Shown in pieces: positions 9,268 through 18,195 of a DNA stretch of 53,731 nt. The stretch is taken from IMG/VR virus record IMGVR_UViG_3300037071_000543, positions 1-53,731 of that record; one strand, 5' to 3'. This DNA is from a virus. Position 1 is the first letter of the stretch; each line of letters starts with the position of its first letter. Position numbers and translations under genes: made by a program. The notes beneath the pieces were generated by a model. That model was not told where the DNA came from and searched no databases. It was given only the letters and a program-made list of their open reading frames with translations.

Positions 9268-10304
9268 TACGCCAGCGCCGCCCCCCATGTGACCTTGGGA
9301 AGCTGGTGCGCCTCCAGCATCGAGAAATTCGGCAGCATGCGCAGCCGCACGACCGGAATGCGCGGGCCTTCATCGAAGCCCTCGACGTACTGGAGCGCCG
9401 CGTCCTTGATGATCGTGTGGAACTCGGATGGCATTTCGGGAATGTCGGCATCGGCGGTCAGGTATTGGGCGCTTTTGCGATATTGCCCGCGCACCCGGTA
9501 AAAGCGGCTTGGAGGTGGCGAGACGATCAGCTTTTGGTCTGGCGTGAGGCTGTAGACCTGCGGCATGCCGGGCGTCTGGACGCCACGAAGCTGGGTTTCG
9601 TAGAACCGTTCCCACTCCATGAAGCGCAGGTAGCCCTCGCCGCTCTTGCCTGCGCCCGCGCTCGACTCCAAGGCGTAAGCGAACTGAAAAAAGAGATACA
9701 CCGGGTTGGCGACAGCTACATCCTTGGGAAAGACGCCAGTCATATTGGTCAGCCGCATGTAGCCGTGGCCTTGCGCCGCCGCCCAGTCGCCCGACGACAC
9801 AATGGCAGCGACGTTCGCCTTTGGTTGACCCGCCGTCGCTGCCCATATTTCGTCGCCAACCAAGAACGGCCCGAAGATTCCGGCATCATCGAAAGGCAGC
9901 ATGTCGTCGGTCTCATAGATCGACAGGCCGATGTCGGACCCATCGCCCTTGAAGCCCCATTGCGAAAACCGGGTGATCGGCAGGCCGGTGCGCTCGTCCC
10001 GGAAGTCGGTCCCGGCATACTGGGTCTGCACTGGCAAGGTTTCATCGAACGGCTCGGGCGGATCGCCGCCATATAGGGAATAGGTGATCGCCGGGATCAA
10101 CTCCCCGACGAACTCACTGTTGAGCCAGCGCCAGCCTCGGTGGGCATTCTGGATGTCGATGTAGGCCTCGCGCACATAGTCCACGATCAGCCGCAGCCGG
10201 TTGGGTTGCCCGATGACCGTCGAAGGTCTCAGGCTCCCATCGGCCAACGCCTGAATCGTGCCAGTCTGCTGGACCGTCTGCTGGACGATTTCGAGGAAGT
10301 TCAT
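9267..10304 (-). CDS. Head-tail adaptor protein
   Basis: 345 residues. GAGGAGGCTGC precedes ATG at 10304. The N-terminus MNFLEIVQQTVQQTG, followed by RLIVDYVREAYIDIQ and HRGWRWL, is the helical opening common to podovirus adaptor proteins that dock under the portal. The middle is beta-rich. Near the C-terminus MPSEFHTIIKDAALQYVEGF resembles the conserved helix of these adaptors. It overlaps both neighbours by a few bases and precedes the tail hub, as expected. Confidence 0.8.
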   Translation of the reverse strand: MNFLEIVQQTVQQTGTIQALADGSLRPSTVIGQPNRLRLIVDYVREAYIDIQNAHRGWRWLNSEFVGELIPAITYSLYGGDPPEPFDETLPVQTQYAGTDFRDERTGLPITRFSQWGFKGDGSDIGLSIYETDDMLPFDDAGIFGPFLVGDEIWAATAGQPKANVAAIVSSGDWAAAQGHGYMRLTNMTGVFPKDVAVANPVYLFFQFAYALESSAGAGKSGEGYLRFMEWERFYETQLRGVQTPGMPQVYSLTPDQKLIVSPPPSRFYRVRGQYRKSAQYLTADADIPEMPSEFHTIIKDAALQYVEGFDEGPRIPVVRLRMLPNFSMLEAHQLPKVTWGAALA

Positions 10305-10909
10305 GCAGCCTCCTCGTCCTCCCAGTTTTCAGCGCCTTCCTCCCGGGCGATCTGCCGCAACTGCTCTTCGTGCAGCCGCTCCTGCTCCTCCGCCTCCTCG
10401 CGAATCGCGGCGGCCTTTTCCGCCTTGGTGAGGGGTGGCTCGATCAGGAACACGGAGACCGGATATTCCGGGACCTTGCGCCATCCGGTGATCTTGGAGT
10501 CGTCGTCGGTGATCGCGATGTGGGCCACCGCGTTCATCAGCACATGGTAGTATTTGTAGTCGAGCCAGCAGGTTTCAGCGCGCGGAATCCAAATTCCGAT
10601 TCCGTTGACCGAGGCAAAGACCGGCTCACTGCCGCCCGGCTTTTCCTGCGGTTCGATGCGAAGCTGGACACTGCGCCGGTTCGCCCGATGGCGCACGCGC
10701 GGCGGGGCCTTGCGGACCAGCGGAGGGGCGGGCTCGTCCAGACCGTCATCAATCTCGATGTAGTCGACGGGCATGCCAGCCTGCGCCAGCTTGGCCTTGA
10801 TACCGGCCAGCCCCATCTTGGCGTTCACGTCGAGATTGAGGTTTTCGACCACATGGTTGGCGAGCGCCGTGGCGTTCAACAGGTCGATCGGAATCCTACT
10901 TTTTCCCAC
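10301..10909 (-). CDS. Structural-region protein of unknown function
   Basis: 202 residues starting with GTG at 10909; GGAGGGAAAGTCTC upstream gives good spacing, and the gene overlaps the previous one by 14 bases. The N-terminal half is helical. A beta segment includes FASVNGIGIWIPRAETCWLDYKYYHVL, which resembles small head-completion or capsid-linked domains. The last 45 residues are a charged helix rich in Glu. It lies between the acidic lysine-start protein and the adaptor, so a head or connector role is likely. No family was assigned. Confidence 0.75.
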   Translation of the reverse strand: MGKSRIPIDLLNATALANHVVENLNLDVNAKMGLAGIKAKLAQAGMPVDYIEIDDGLDEPAPPLVRKAPPRVRHRANRRSVQLRIEPQEKPGGSEPVFASVNGIGIWIPRAETCWLDYKYYHVLMNAVAHIAITDDDSKITGWRKVPEYPVSVFLIEPPLTKAEKAAAIREEAEEQERLHEEQLRQIAREEGAENWEDEEAA

Positions 10910-11312
10910 GAGACTTTCCCTCCTTGAACTTGATGCCGACTTGCTTGAGCGCGGCGATCTGCGCCTCGGTCACCTCGATCGGCACGCCCTTTTCGAGGCG
11001 GGTCATGTTGCCCTCGACGTACAGCGGGACGGTGCCGCCTTCGTCGCCCTCGATGGTTATGGTCGAGGTGTCGGCGGGAGGCTCCGACTCCTCAGGTGGG
11101 GGCTCGTCCTTTGCTGCGGGCGGCTCCTCATCAGGAGTCTCTACGGACTCCGTGGTATCAGCCGGGGCGTCGGCGGCTTCCTCCGCCGCGTCGATCATGG
11201 CCTCATCGGCCTCCTCCGGGAGTTCTTCGCCGGTTTCGATGTCGTCTTCCGGCAATTCGGTGTCGTCGCCCGAAGATTTTGCTGGCTTCTTCGGCGCGGA
11301 TTTCTTGGCCAT
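10896..11312 (-). CDS. Acidic low-complexity protein of the head region
   Basis: 138 residues. The start MAKKSAPKKPAKSSG is set by a near-perfect AAAGGAGG 6 bases upstream of ATG 11312. A basic first 14 residues are followed by about 75 strongly acidic residues (many Glu, Asp, Pro, Thr). The last 45 residues are ordered (VPLYVEGNMTRLEKGVPIEV) and end in a lysine-rich tail. That ordered part looks like the small beta fold of phage head-associated proteins. The function is unknown. Confidence 0.8.
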   Translation of the reverse strand: MAKKSAPKKPAKSSGDDTELPEDDIETGEELPEEADEAMIDAAEEAADAPADTTESVETPDEEPPAAKDEPPPEESEPPADTSTITIEGDEGGTVPLYVEGNMTRLEKGVPIEVTEAQIAALKQVGIKFKEGKSRGKK

Positions 11313-11341
11313 GAGTGGCCTCCTTTGGGGTTGGGGAAGTG

Positions 11342-11363
11342 CCGGGCAGGAGACCCCGCCCGG
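11342..11363. other. GC-rich hairpin between head genes
   Basis: CCGGGC at 11342-11347 pairs with GCCCGG at 11358-11363, leaving a 10-base loop. It lies just after the stop at 11369 on the minus strand and before the ribosome site of the 10896-11312 gene. No T-run follows, so it is more likely an RNA stability or attenuation element than a full terminator. Confidence 0.35.
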
Positions 11364-11368
11364 AGATG

Positions 11369-11887
11369 TCAGACGGAAGTCGACAGCGCGGTGGCCACAG
11401 CGCCCGAGCCGACCAGATTGGCGTCGATCATCCAGAGCCCTGCCGCGATGTCGACGCATTCGACTTTCGAGCCCTGTAGGCCGCCCGTGGTCGAACCGTT
11501 CATGGTCAGAGTGTCGTCGGCCCCGGTGGCCGCTTCGTTGGAAGCAGCCGCGAAGGTCGCGGTCGAGATGCCGACATTGCCGGTCAGCACGTCCGTGGTG
11601 TTGCCCACCTTGATGACGCCGGACCCGGTGAGCGTGGTCTGCACGATCACCGTGTACTTGTCCTGACTGCCGGTCGCGGCGGGCAGGGTGGCCACGATGC
11701 CAGCCGCCCGGTTGAACAGGGTGATCCGGCCTTCATGGTCGATGCGGTTGAGCGTCACGGTGGCCGCCGTGATGCTGACCACCGACTTGTTTGCGCCGCC
11801 CTCACGCAGGTAGCGTTCGAGCATGTAGTCGTCGCCCCGAGCGATGGCCGACCGGGCGGCGGCGGAGTCCAGTGCGTTGAAAGTCAT
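11369..11887 (-). CDS. Capsid decoration-like or head-associated protein
   Basis: 172 residues. AAGGAG lies 10 bases before ATG 11887. A short helical start (MTFNALDSAAARSAIARGDDYMLERYL) leads into a beta-rich body with Thr, Ala, Gly and Val. One stretch, RIDHEGRITLFNRAAGIVATLPAAT, is the kind of strand-turn sequence found in surface proteins of capsids. The last 40 residues contain ECVDIAAGLWMIDANL. Its position after the capsid gene favours a decoration role, but this is an inference. Confidence 0.65.
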   Translation of the reverse strand: MTFNALDSAAARSAIARGDDYMLERYLREGGANKSVVSITAATVTLNRIDHEGRITLFNRAAGIVATLPAATGSQDKYTVIVQTTLTGSGVIKVGNTTDVLTGNVGISTATFAAASNEAATGADDTLTMNGSTTGGLQGSKVECVDIAAGLWMIDANLVGSGAVATALSTSV

Positions 11888-11913
11888 GTGCGTCGGTCTC
11901 CTTCAGAGGGCGA

Positions 11914-12477
11914 TTAGGTGTCCTCACGGAACGCAATGAAGCGCAGCACCTTGGCCTCTTCGGCGATCACCGATCCGATGGTGAAGCCTTGGGCGTTGGT
12001 CGCTGCCGCGCCTTCGTAGCGTGAGATGGCCGAGGTGCCAGCCACGACCGGAGTCGCAGCCGCCGCGACGGCGACGTTGTGAACCACATTGGCGGTGACG
12101 GTAGCGTCGTCGGTGCCGAGCACACCGGATGCCGCATTCTGGACGACGACTGTTTCGCCCGCGAAGGTGCCGACCAGCGACCCTTCTTGCAGGACAAGGA
12201 AGCCAGCCGCATCGCCAGCCGCGAACGAGCCCGAATAGAGCAGCACGTCTGCGACTTGCGCGGTGGCCCGGGAGGTATTGCCCCGGATGGTCGACCCCTT
12301 GATGATTTCCACGGTGCCGCCCGAGGTGAACGGGACCACCCATTGCAGGAAGGCGGTCGTGATGATGTCGCCGTCCGACGAATTGAAGAGTTGAACGCAG
12401 GTGGGAATCCACCCGAGTTCGACGTTGATGGCCGCCCCATTGCCTACGAGGATGCCGGTCTTGATTGCGGGCTTCAT
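11914..12477 (-). CDS. Head-region beta-rich protein, possibly decoration protein
   Basis: 187 residues. AGGAG lies 8 bases before ATG 12477. Small residues and beta strands dominate. The C-terminal third (ATNAQGFTIGSVIAEEAKVLRFIAFRED) looks ordered. It is the first gene after the terminator that follows the major capsid gene. The combination of size, composition and place fits a capsid-associated protein; it could also be a fibre-like head protein. No family name can be given. Confidence 0.65.
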   Translation of the reverse strand: MKPAIKTGILVGNGAAINVELGWIPTCVQLFNSSDGDIITTAFLQWVVPFTSGGTVEIIKGSTIRGNTSRATAQVADVLLYSGSFAAGDAAGFLVLQEGSLVGTFAGETVVVQNAASGVLGTDDATVTANVVHNVAVAAAATPVVAGTSAISRYEGAAATNAQGFTIGSVIAEEAKVLRFIAFREDT

Positions 12478-12506
12478 GACGAAAGCTCCTGTTTCCGGTT
12501 AAAGCG

Positions 12507-12530
12507 AAAAGGCGGGATCGAGCCCGCCTT
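12507..12530 (-). terminator. Rho-independent terminator after the major capsid gene
   Basis: On the minus strand AGGCGGG and CCCGCCT (12523-12529 and 12510-12516) form a 7-bp GC stem with a 6-base loop, followed by TTTTCGCTTT. It starts 10 bases after the capsid stop at 12540. It probably allows the capsid gene to be expressed above the genes downstream, with partial read-through. Confidence 0.75.
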
Positions 12531-12539
12531 CAATGAGGA

Positions 12540-13538
12540 TCAGAGTTGCGAAACCGCGACTTCCAGACGGGCCATCCAAGCCTGATTGAGGATCAGCGCG
12601 GCGTGGTAAGTCTTCCAGCCGACGTAGCCTCGCTGGCCGAGCGGGTCGTCCTTGGTCTTCTGCCCCACCGGAATAACCGTAGGAGAAACAGCACCTTGGC
12701 CGCGTAGGGCGACCATGCCCCATGCGTCCTGCCCGAAGTAGATGACGGGATAGACATCGGCGTTGACACCGCCCGTCGAGACCATCGAGCCAGCCGCGCC
12801 ACCCGCGTTCAAGAACGGGTTGAGGTCGGGCGACAGCATGTAGCGGACATCCTCGACCGAGCCGATTTCATGCTCCGAAATCGGGTTGCGGGTGCCGTAT
12901 TCGGCAACCACCTTGAAGCCGGGCATGTTTCGAATATCCGACTCAACGTCAGTGTGCGCGACCGCGATGAACGCACCTTCGACCGCCCGCGTGCCGTAGT
13001 CCGAGGACGGCGACAGCGACCGGGTGATCTTGGTTGCCTTCAGGGACTTCAGCGACCGCAGGACGGCGCGCTGCTTGCCGAGCGTGATCGGCGTATTCAC
13101 GTCCGTGCGGACGGTGCCGTTGGCGTAGTAGACAGAGGTGCCAGCGCGGACCACGCCATAATTCAGCGCCTCGATCGTCCGGCCAATGTTCTCGCCAGCC
13201 TGCATCGAAGCATCGTTCAAAACCGGGTCCTCATGCAGGTCCTCGATCTTGTCGGTGACGACGACCACTTGGCCGTACTGCCGCAGGGTGGCCGCGACAT
13301 CTTCGTAGCTGAATTGCGTTTCGGTCGGGGTGACGCCTTCGACCAGCGGCGTGGTGGCTGCTGTGAAGACTCGCGGACGCCGGAACTTGATGGTGTCCGT
13401 CTTGTTTTTCGGCATCGGCTTGGTCAGGCCGAGCTTTTCCAAGACCATGACGGGCTTGGCGTGGCGGAGCATTTGCCTCTCCGCGTAGACGTTTGTGCGG
13501 GGAGAAATTCCGCCATCGGAATATTGGGTCATCGGCAT
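12540..13538 (-). CDS. Major capsid protein, N4-gp56 family
   Basis: 332 residues. It shows the pattern of N4-gp56-family capsid proteins: YAERQMLRHAKPVMVLEKLG, then KNKTDTIKFRRPRVF, then TTPLVEGVTPTE, then a QYGQVVVVTDKIED region. A later AHTDVESDIRNM and a C-terminal VGWKTYHAALILNQ segment are also typical. The protein is expected to form the head shell. AAGGA 8 bases before ATG 13538 supports this start; an alternative ATG is at 13532. Scaffold precedes it and a terminator follows. Confidence 0.9.
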   Translation of the reverse strand: MPMTQYSDGGISPRTNVYAERQMLRHAKPVMVLEKLGLTKPMPKNKTDTIKFRRPRVFTAATTPLVEGVTPTETQFSYEDVAATLRQYGQVVVVTDKIEDLHEDPVLNDASMQAGENIGRTIEALNYGVVRAGTSVYYANGTVRTDVNTPITLGKQRAVLRSLKSLKATKITRSLSPSSDYGTRAVEGAFIAVAHTDVESDIRNMPGFKVVAEYGTRNPISEHEIGSVEDVRYMLSPDLNPFLNAGGAAGSMVSTGGVNADVYPVIYFGQDAWGMVALRGQGAVSPTVIPVGQKTKDDPLGQRGYVGWKTYHAALILNQAWMARLEVAVSQL

Positions 13539-13541
13539 TGA

Positions 13542-13565
13542 AGCGGTCCTTCACAGTAGACCGCT
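13542..13565 (-). promoter_or_regulatory. Hairpin over the capsid gene ribosome site
   Basis: AGCGGTC (13542-13548) and GACCGCT (13559-13565) form a 7-bp stem with a 10-base loop in the scaffold-capsid gap. The AAGGA ribosome site of the capsid gene sits at the loop edge, so the structure could tune capsid translation. Seen in sequence; the effect is inferred. Confidence 0.4.
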
Positions 13566-13572
13566 CAATCCC

Positions 13573-14559
13573 TCATGCGTTGCGATACTTCTGCTCCTCC
13601 GGGTCTATGTCTCGGAAGGCGTTCCACAATTGCTGCGGGTCGCCATCTTCCGGGATGCCGCTGACGGTAGGGCGGGAGCCCCCACCTTGCGGCGATGCCG
13701 AGCTTGCCAGTTGTGCCGCGCGCCGGGAATTGAGCCCTTGGTTCGGAGCCTTGACAGGTGGCGTGACCTCCTGCGCAGGCGGTGCTTTGGCGGCGTCAAC
13801 GAACTGCTTGAAGGCGTCCATCGTAGCGATCGCGCCTTGCGGATCGATGATGGCCTCCTGATTGGTAAGGAAGGCTTGGCGCAATTTAAGCGGCTGATCG
13901 ACAATCCACTTGCCGAACGCGGCTCCGTTCTCGCGCAAATAGCCGTCCCAGCCGGGATGCTTGCTTTCGAGCAGAGTTTCGTTCGCCTTCAGTTCGCTGT
14001 CCATCTCAAGATCGGCGGCCTCTTGGCGGCTCTTCTCGACGGCATCGAACCGTGAAAGTTTCTCAGCGATCGGAGCCAGCTTCTTCTGAAGCGGGGTGGC
14101 GATCTCTGGATATTCAGCGGCCAATTCAGCAAGTGGATCGGCGGCTTCTCCGTCCGCAGCGGGTGGGGGCTGTTGCGCAGCAGCCGCGTTCCGCTCCTTG
14201 AGCCTGCGAGTGTAGGAGGCAATCCGGCCTTCGATCGATCGGCGGGCATGCTCCGTCTGCGCGGTCTCAAGCGCCTTGACCTGTGCGTCGTGCGCGGCCT
14301 TCAACTCTGGCGGCGCTGTTGCCCACGGGTCGGGGGCGGTCTTGTCGTCCTCCGGTGGTTTGGCTGCGGCTCCCGCGCCGGGTGCGGCTGGCTTCTCCTC
14401 CGGTGGCGTATCTTTACCATCTTCGGGATTTTCTGCAAACGCATCAGGATCGTGGCCGTTGGCCGCAGGCTTCGCGCCCACTTCGGCGGCCTCCGCCTCC
14501 TCCATTTCCTTCCAGAAATCCTCTTCGGTCTTTTCTTCGTCGGGCTTCAGTTCGGGCAT
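13573..14559 (-). CDS. Putative scaffolding protein
   Basis: 328 residues. GAGGAGGAAGC precedes ATG 14559. It is acidic, Pro/Ala/Glu-rich in the first 125 residues and helical later (RRSIEGRIASYTRRLKERNAA, QEAADLEMDSELKANETLLES). The C-terminal third is disordered with a short basic patch (NSRRAAQLA). It sits between portal and major capsid genes, where tailed phages encode the scaffold that guides head assembly. Sequence alone is not diagnostic; position and composition make the call. Confidence 0.7.
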   Translation of the reverse strand: MPELKPDEEKTEEDFWKEMEEAEAAEVGAKPAANGHDPDAFAENPEDGKDTPPEEKPAAPGAGAAAKPPEDDKTAPDPWATAPPELKAAHDAQVKALETAQTEHARRSIEGRIASYTRRLKERNAAAAQQPPPAADGEAADPLAELAAEYPEIATPLQKKLAPIAEKLSRFDAVEKSRQEAADLEMDSELKANETLLESKHPGWDGYLRENGAAFGKWIVDQPLKLRQAFLTNQEAIIDPQGAIATMDAFKQFVDAAKAPPAQEVTPPVKAPNQGLNSRRAAQLASSASPQGGGSRPTVSGIPEDGDPQQLWNAFRDIDPEEQKYRNA

Positions 14560-14568
14560 GCTTCCTCC

Positions 14569-14799
14569 TCAGACGCCGCTGCGATCGCGGGGTCGTAGCT
14601 CATGCGGTATCGCGGTCTTCGGGACAACGGCTGGCTTCACCAACTCCAGCACCTCCCGCATGGCCGCGATCTTGCCGCGCAAATACTGGCTTTCGCCATA
14701 GGCTTGGTCCGGCTGTTCGAGCCGGGTGCGGGCGGCCTCGATAATCTCCAGCGCCTTGGCCGCGACCTCGCGCCAAGTGTCGGTGTAGGCGTCGATCAT
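14569..14799 (-). CDS. Small helical protein next to the portal
   Basis: 76 residues; ATGA overlap with the portal stop fixes the start at 14799. A helix-rich sequence (EVAAKALEIIEAARTRLEQ, YLRGKIAAMREVLELVKPA) is followed by a basic tail. Similar small genes occur between portal and scaffold in other podoviruses. The role is unknown. Confidence 0.8.
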   Translation of the reverse strand: MIDAYTDTWREVAAKALEIIEAARTRLEQPDQAYGESQYLRGKIAAMREVLELVKPAVVPKTAIPHELRPRDRSGV

Positions 14800-17213
14800 G
14801 CTGCCTTTGCCTTCTTCTTCGGCTTGGAGCCGCCGCTGACATAGCCGCCAGAGGAGGTTGGAATCTCGCCGCGCGCCCGGGCCTCCGCCGCGTTCTTCTG
14901 CTCGATCGCCACCTCGGAGGCGAATATCCGCTCCTTCGACTGGTTGTCGAGTTCCTTGCCCGCCAGCATAGCCTCAAGCTCCTGCACGCTCATGTTGAGG
15001 TTGGCGGCCAGCCCGTTCATCTGCGCGTCGTAATGCTTATCAGCGACATACCGCTTGGTCGCATTGTCCTGATTCGATAGCTGGACCTGCAATTCCGCCC
15101 GCTTGATTTCCGCCTCCTTGGCCTCCCTCGCCTGATCGGCGGCCACCTTGGCCGCGACCGCCGCTTCGCTTTCGGCCTGCGCCGCCGCGAGCACCGCGTC
15201 GATTTCGTCGTCGGTCAGCATCACCTCTTCAGCCGGGATCATGTAGGCTTGGAAAATCTTCTTCAGCAGTTCGCGATTGCGCAGCATCGGCCCGAAGATC
15301 GGATGGCCGCCAAGCTGGATGGCGATCACCATGAGATTCTGCGCCTGCAATTCGCGCATCAGCAGCACGCTCGAACCGCGCGCGTCGACCTGATAGTCGC
15401 CCTTGATTTCCTCTTTCGGGTTGAACTGCATGTTCCAGTCGTAGGACCGCCGAATGTCCGGCGTGGTCACATCGTCATCGAAGTTCTTGACGAACGAGCG
15501 GAACACCACATTGGCGGAATTGTGCATCAGCGCGGTGCCGAGCGCCGTCTTCTCGACGTTCTGCGTGCCGACTTCGCCCTGCTGGCCCTGAATGGCCTGC
15601 GGCACCGACGACATCTTGTCGATGAACCGTTCGCAGAGGGCGATGATGTTTATCATGTCCTCCTGCCGGGCCTCGATATGGAATAGCTGAAACGGCGGGT
15701 TCTCCTTCTGGATGCCGTTCTTGGCCCGCCAGACCTTGCGGGGCTTCAGCTTGTAGTCGCCGTCTTCCGGCTCGATGTTCTGCGTGTCGATGATGACCTG
15801 CGGGCCGCTCGACACCCCGGCGTTGTCCATCATGGCGCGGAATGCGCCGTTCAACGCCGACTGCGGATCGCGCAAAAGCGCGGGCATGCCGTAGCCGAAA
15901 ATCGAGGCTTCGTCCTTGATGAGATTGTAGACCGAGTAGATGCACTCGCCGGAATCGTATGGGTAGACGGCGAATTTCAGGATTTCGCCCTGACAGAACC
16001 AGATGCAGACGTTGATTTCGATGAGTGGGTCGATTTCCTCGATCTGCCGCAGCGCCTCCCCGGCGATCGTCTGCACGGTTCCGTCGCGGCTGGAGGTGAG
16101 CATGTGCATGGCGAGCGCCTGCATGTCCTCGGGCTCCAGCGGCCCATAGTATTCGAACACATGGTAGAGGTCGCCCGTGACCTGCTGGGTGGCCGCCCGG
16201 ATGTTGCGAAGCTGTGCGAGGTAGGACGGCGCGGTGGTCGACGGGGCCAGCGTCAACAGTCGCCGGATCGCATCCTTGTCGAAGCCCTGTAGGTGCTGAA
16301 GCTGGCGGATCATGCGCCGGTTCATCAAGTGGCGCTCGAACGTGCCGTTGCCGTTCTCGATGTCGGTGGCGTCCATGTCGGGGAAGAATCCCCAAATGTC
16401 GACATCGCGGAATGCGGGTTGCTGGCCGGTCGAGATGTCGAGCCGGTACTCGCCTGACTCCTCATCGGTCTTCCAGCCGCGCCGCACCTTGTCGCCAGTG
16501 ACCGGACCCTTGGTCACCCCGGTGCCGAGCTTGACGCTGCAATCGATCTGCTTGCGCTTGATCGTCTGGTAGCGGCATTCGGTCAGTTGGTCGTCAATCT
16601 CCTTCTCCATGAGGTCCGACCGCTTGCGGGCCTCTTCCAGCTTGGCCGACAGCATGGCCGCCGCCGCCTTCGCCTCATCAGCCTCCGCCTGCTTTTCCTG
16701 CGCCTGCGCGGCGAGCGCCTGCTGCTCCTCCGGGGGAGCTTCCGCGCCGATTTCCTGCGCTTGCGCCGCCTGATCCTGCGCGGCCTTGGCCTGCTCGATC
16801 TTCTCGCGCGCCGCCGCTGCGGCGGCCTCCACCTTGTCCGACAGCGTGGGTACGGGCGTCGGCGAAATGCCCCAGTTCTTCTCGTCGGTGGGGAATAGCA
16901 AGTCCTTCAGCCGGGCCGCCATCGCGTCGGTCTTGTCCCGGGTGACGTTGATGAAAAGCTGCGACCGCTCCTCCTCGAACAGGACCTTGGCGGTCGCCAT
17001 GTCATAGCGCCCGTGATACTGCTCAAGATCTTCAATCCAGCGGGTTTCGAGCGATTGCCGCTTGCCGATGCGGGAATTGACCTCCGCCTCCAGCCGCCCG
17101 ACGATCGCCTTCAACTGGTCCTTCGACGGTGGCCGAATCTCCTGCTGGCTGCGAATGCTTTGCGGCAATTGCGGATTCGACGCCGGGGGGTTTTGAACCA
17201 TCATGTCGGCCAT
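14796..17213 (-). CDS. Portal protein
   Basis: 805 residues. The start MADMMVQNPP at 17213 lies 2 bases after the terminase nuclease stop and has CAGGA upstream. Longer in-frame starts would run into the terminase gene. Recognisable portal features are QRSQLFINVTRDKTDAMAAR-type sequence near residue 85, a long stem-like helix around 120-210, FRDVDIWGFFPDMDATD, PYDSGECIYSVYNLI, NALSRD-type helices, and a long Ala/Glu/Gln-rich C-terminal coiled coil (about 690-790) with a lysine tail. The dodecameric portal is the DNA entry and exit channel and the terminase dock. Length suits podovirus portals of the large type. Confidence 0.9.
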   Translation of the reverse strand: MADMMVQNPPASNPQLPQSIRSQQEIRPPSKDQLKAIVGRLEAEVNSRIGKRQSLETRWIEDLEQYHGRYDMATAKVLFEEERSQLFINVTRDKTDAMAARLKDLLFPTDEKNWGISPTPVPTLSDKVEAAAAAAREKIEQAKAAQDQAAQAQEIGAEAPPEEQQALAAQAQEKQAEADEAKAAAAMLSAKLEEARKRSDLMEKEIDDQLTECRYQTIKRKQIDCSVKLGTGVTKGPVTGDKVRRGWKTDEESGEYRLDISTGQQPAFRDVDIWGFFPDMDATDIENGNGTFERHLMNRRMIRQLQHLQGFDKDAIRRLLTLAPSTTAPSYLAQLRNIRAATQQVTGDLYHVFEYYGPLEPEDMQALAMHMLTSSRDGTVQTIAGEALRQIEEIDPLIEINVCIWFCQGEILKFAVYPYDSGECIYSVYNLIKDEASIFGYGMPALLRDPQSALNGAFRAMMDNAGVSSGPQVIIDTQNIEPEDGDYKLKPRKVWRAKNGIQKENPPFQLFHIEARQEDMINIIALCERFIDKMSSVPQAIQGQQGEVGTQNVEKTALGTALMHNSANVVFRSFVKNFDDDVTTPDIRRSYDWNMQFNPKEEIKGDYQVDARGSSVLLMRELQAQNLMVIAIQLGGHPIFGPMLRNRELLKKIFQAYMIPAEEVMLTDDEIDAVLAAAQAESEAAVAAKVAADQAREAKEAEIKRAELQVQLSNQDNATKRYVADKHYDAQMNGLAANLNMSVQELEAMLAGKELDNQSKERIFASEVAIEQKNAAEARARGEIPTSSGGYVSGGSKPKKKAKAA

Positions 17214-17215
17214 AA

Positions 17216-17965
17216 TCAGTATCCTGCCCTGTGATCGGCGACACCCATGCCAGCGCCGTGGCCGTTCGGCTTCATCGGCGGCAGCGTGGCCACCTTGTTC
17301 CACGTCAGCCACAGATACCGCATGTCATCCATGAGGTGATCGGCTTGGTGAGCGACGATCTTGCCCTTTTCGTCGCGCTGGTAGACCCGGTATTCCGCCT
17401 TGAAGTTCTGGAGCGTCGAGAAAATCTTAAGCTGCCCGAGCACCAAGGCCTGCCAGACCGCGACCAGCCCGGCCTCCAATTCGTTGTTGGCGTCGATCAG
17501 CTTGAGCCCGAGCGACACATATTCCGCCTTGAGTTGGGTGCCGTCCTTCTGGCTGGAGCCCTGCGATGCCGGGTCGATCGCGCCGCGAATCCACTCGCCG
17601 CGCGTCTTGATCGCCGCCGCATGGACGACCGGAAGCTGCTGGCCCTTATAGTGCTCCGAGTACAGGTAGATGATCCCGTCGACCGGGTTTTGCGCGCCCC
17701 ACAGCGCCGCCGTCCGGTTCCACCCTACATCCAGCGCATAGGCCTTCTTCCAGCCCCACGGGATCGCAAACGGCTTGACCTCGATGTCGCCGATCGGAAC
17801 CGGATAGATCACGCCAGCGCCCATCGACGGCTCGCCCCTCGATCGCGCATCCCGCAGGTACGGCGGGGTCGAGTCCAAGAGTTCGCGCTTGCCCTTCTCG
17901 TCCAAGTGGGGAACGTCATCCCACCCGGCCTGCACGATGTATCTGGACGGGGCGACTTCAGGCAT
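17216..17965 (-). CDS. Terminase large subunit, nuclease half (separate gene)
   Basis: 249 residues forming a complete RNase H-like terminase nuclease domain. The N-terminal RYIVQAGWDDVPHLDEKGKR and PPYLRDARSRGEPSMGAG are the stretch that normally follows the ATPase domain in one-piece terminases. The three acidic sites are present: YALDVGW (about residue 77), GAIDPASQG (about 128) and DHLMDDMRYL near the C-terminus. The ATP-binding half is absent here and lies at 27148-27936, with 17 other genes between. The protein presumably joins that half on the portal, whose gene follows 2 bases later. It is not a truncated remnant: its start and stop are intact. Confidence 0.92.
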   Translation of the reverse strand: MPEVAPSRYIVQAGWDDVPHLDEKGKRELLDSTPPYLRDARSRGEPSMGAGVIYPVPIGDIEVKPFAIPWGWKKAYALDVGWNRTAALWGAQNPVDGIIYLYSEHYKGQQLPVVHAAAIKTRGEWIRGAIDPASQGSSQKDGTQLKAEYVSLGLKLIDANNELEAGLVAVWQALVLGQLKIFSTLQNFKAEYRVYQRDEKGKIVAHQADHLMDDMRYLWLTWNKVATLPPMKPNGHGAGMGVADHRAGY

Positions 17966-17968
17966 CAG

Positions 17969-18184
17969 TCACTCCACCAACTTCGGAAGACTCATCCCGC
18001 CACCCGACCCTATGAGGTCGAGCAGCAGCAGGATCACGATGATGCACAGCACCACGATGGCCGCCACCTTCAAAATCCTCTGCGGCGGCTCCGGGATGAA
18101 TTGATCCACCACATACACGAATAGGTAGTAGAGAATGCCCATAATCAGCAGGTAAATGATGAGGTTGATAATCGCGCCTATCAT
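17969..18184 (-). CDS. Small two-helix membrane protein, holin candidate
   Basis: 71 residues. GAGAGG is spaced well before ATG 18184, and the stop lies 3 bases before the terminase nuclease start. Two membrane helices are evident, about residues 2-27 (LIIYLLIMGILYYLFVYVV) and 40-61 (VAAIVVLCIIVILLLLDLIG), separated by a short EPPQR loop. Size and topology fit class II holins, but similar two-helix proteins also occur with no lysis role. It lies between tail fibre and terminase, an unusual place for a holin. Confidence 0.7.
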   Translation of the reverse strand: MIGAIINLIIYLLIMGILYYLFVYVVDQFIPEPPQRILKVAAIVVLCIIVILLLLDLIGSGGGMSLPKLVE

Positions 18185-18195
18185 CACAGCACCTC

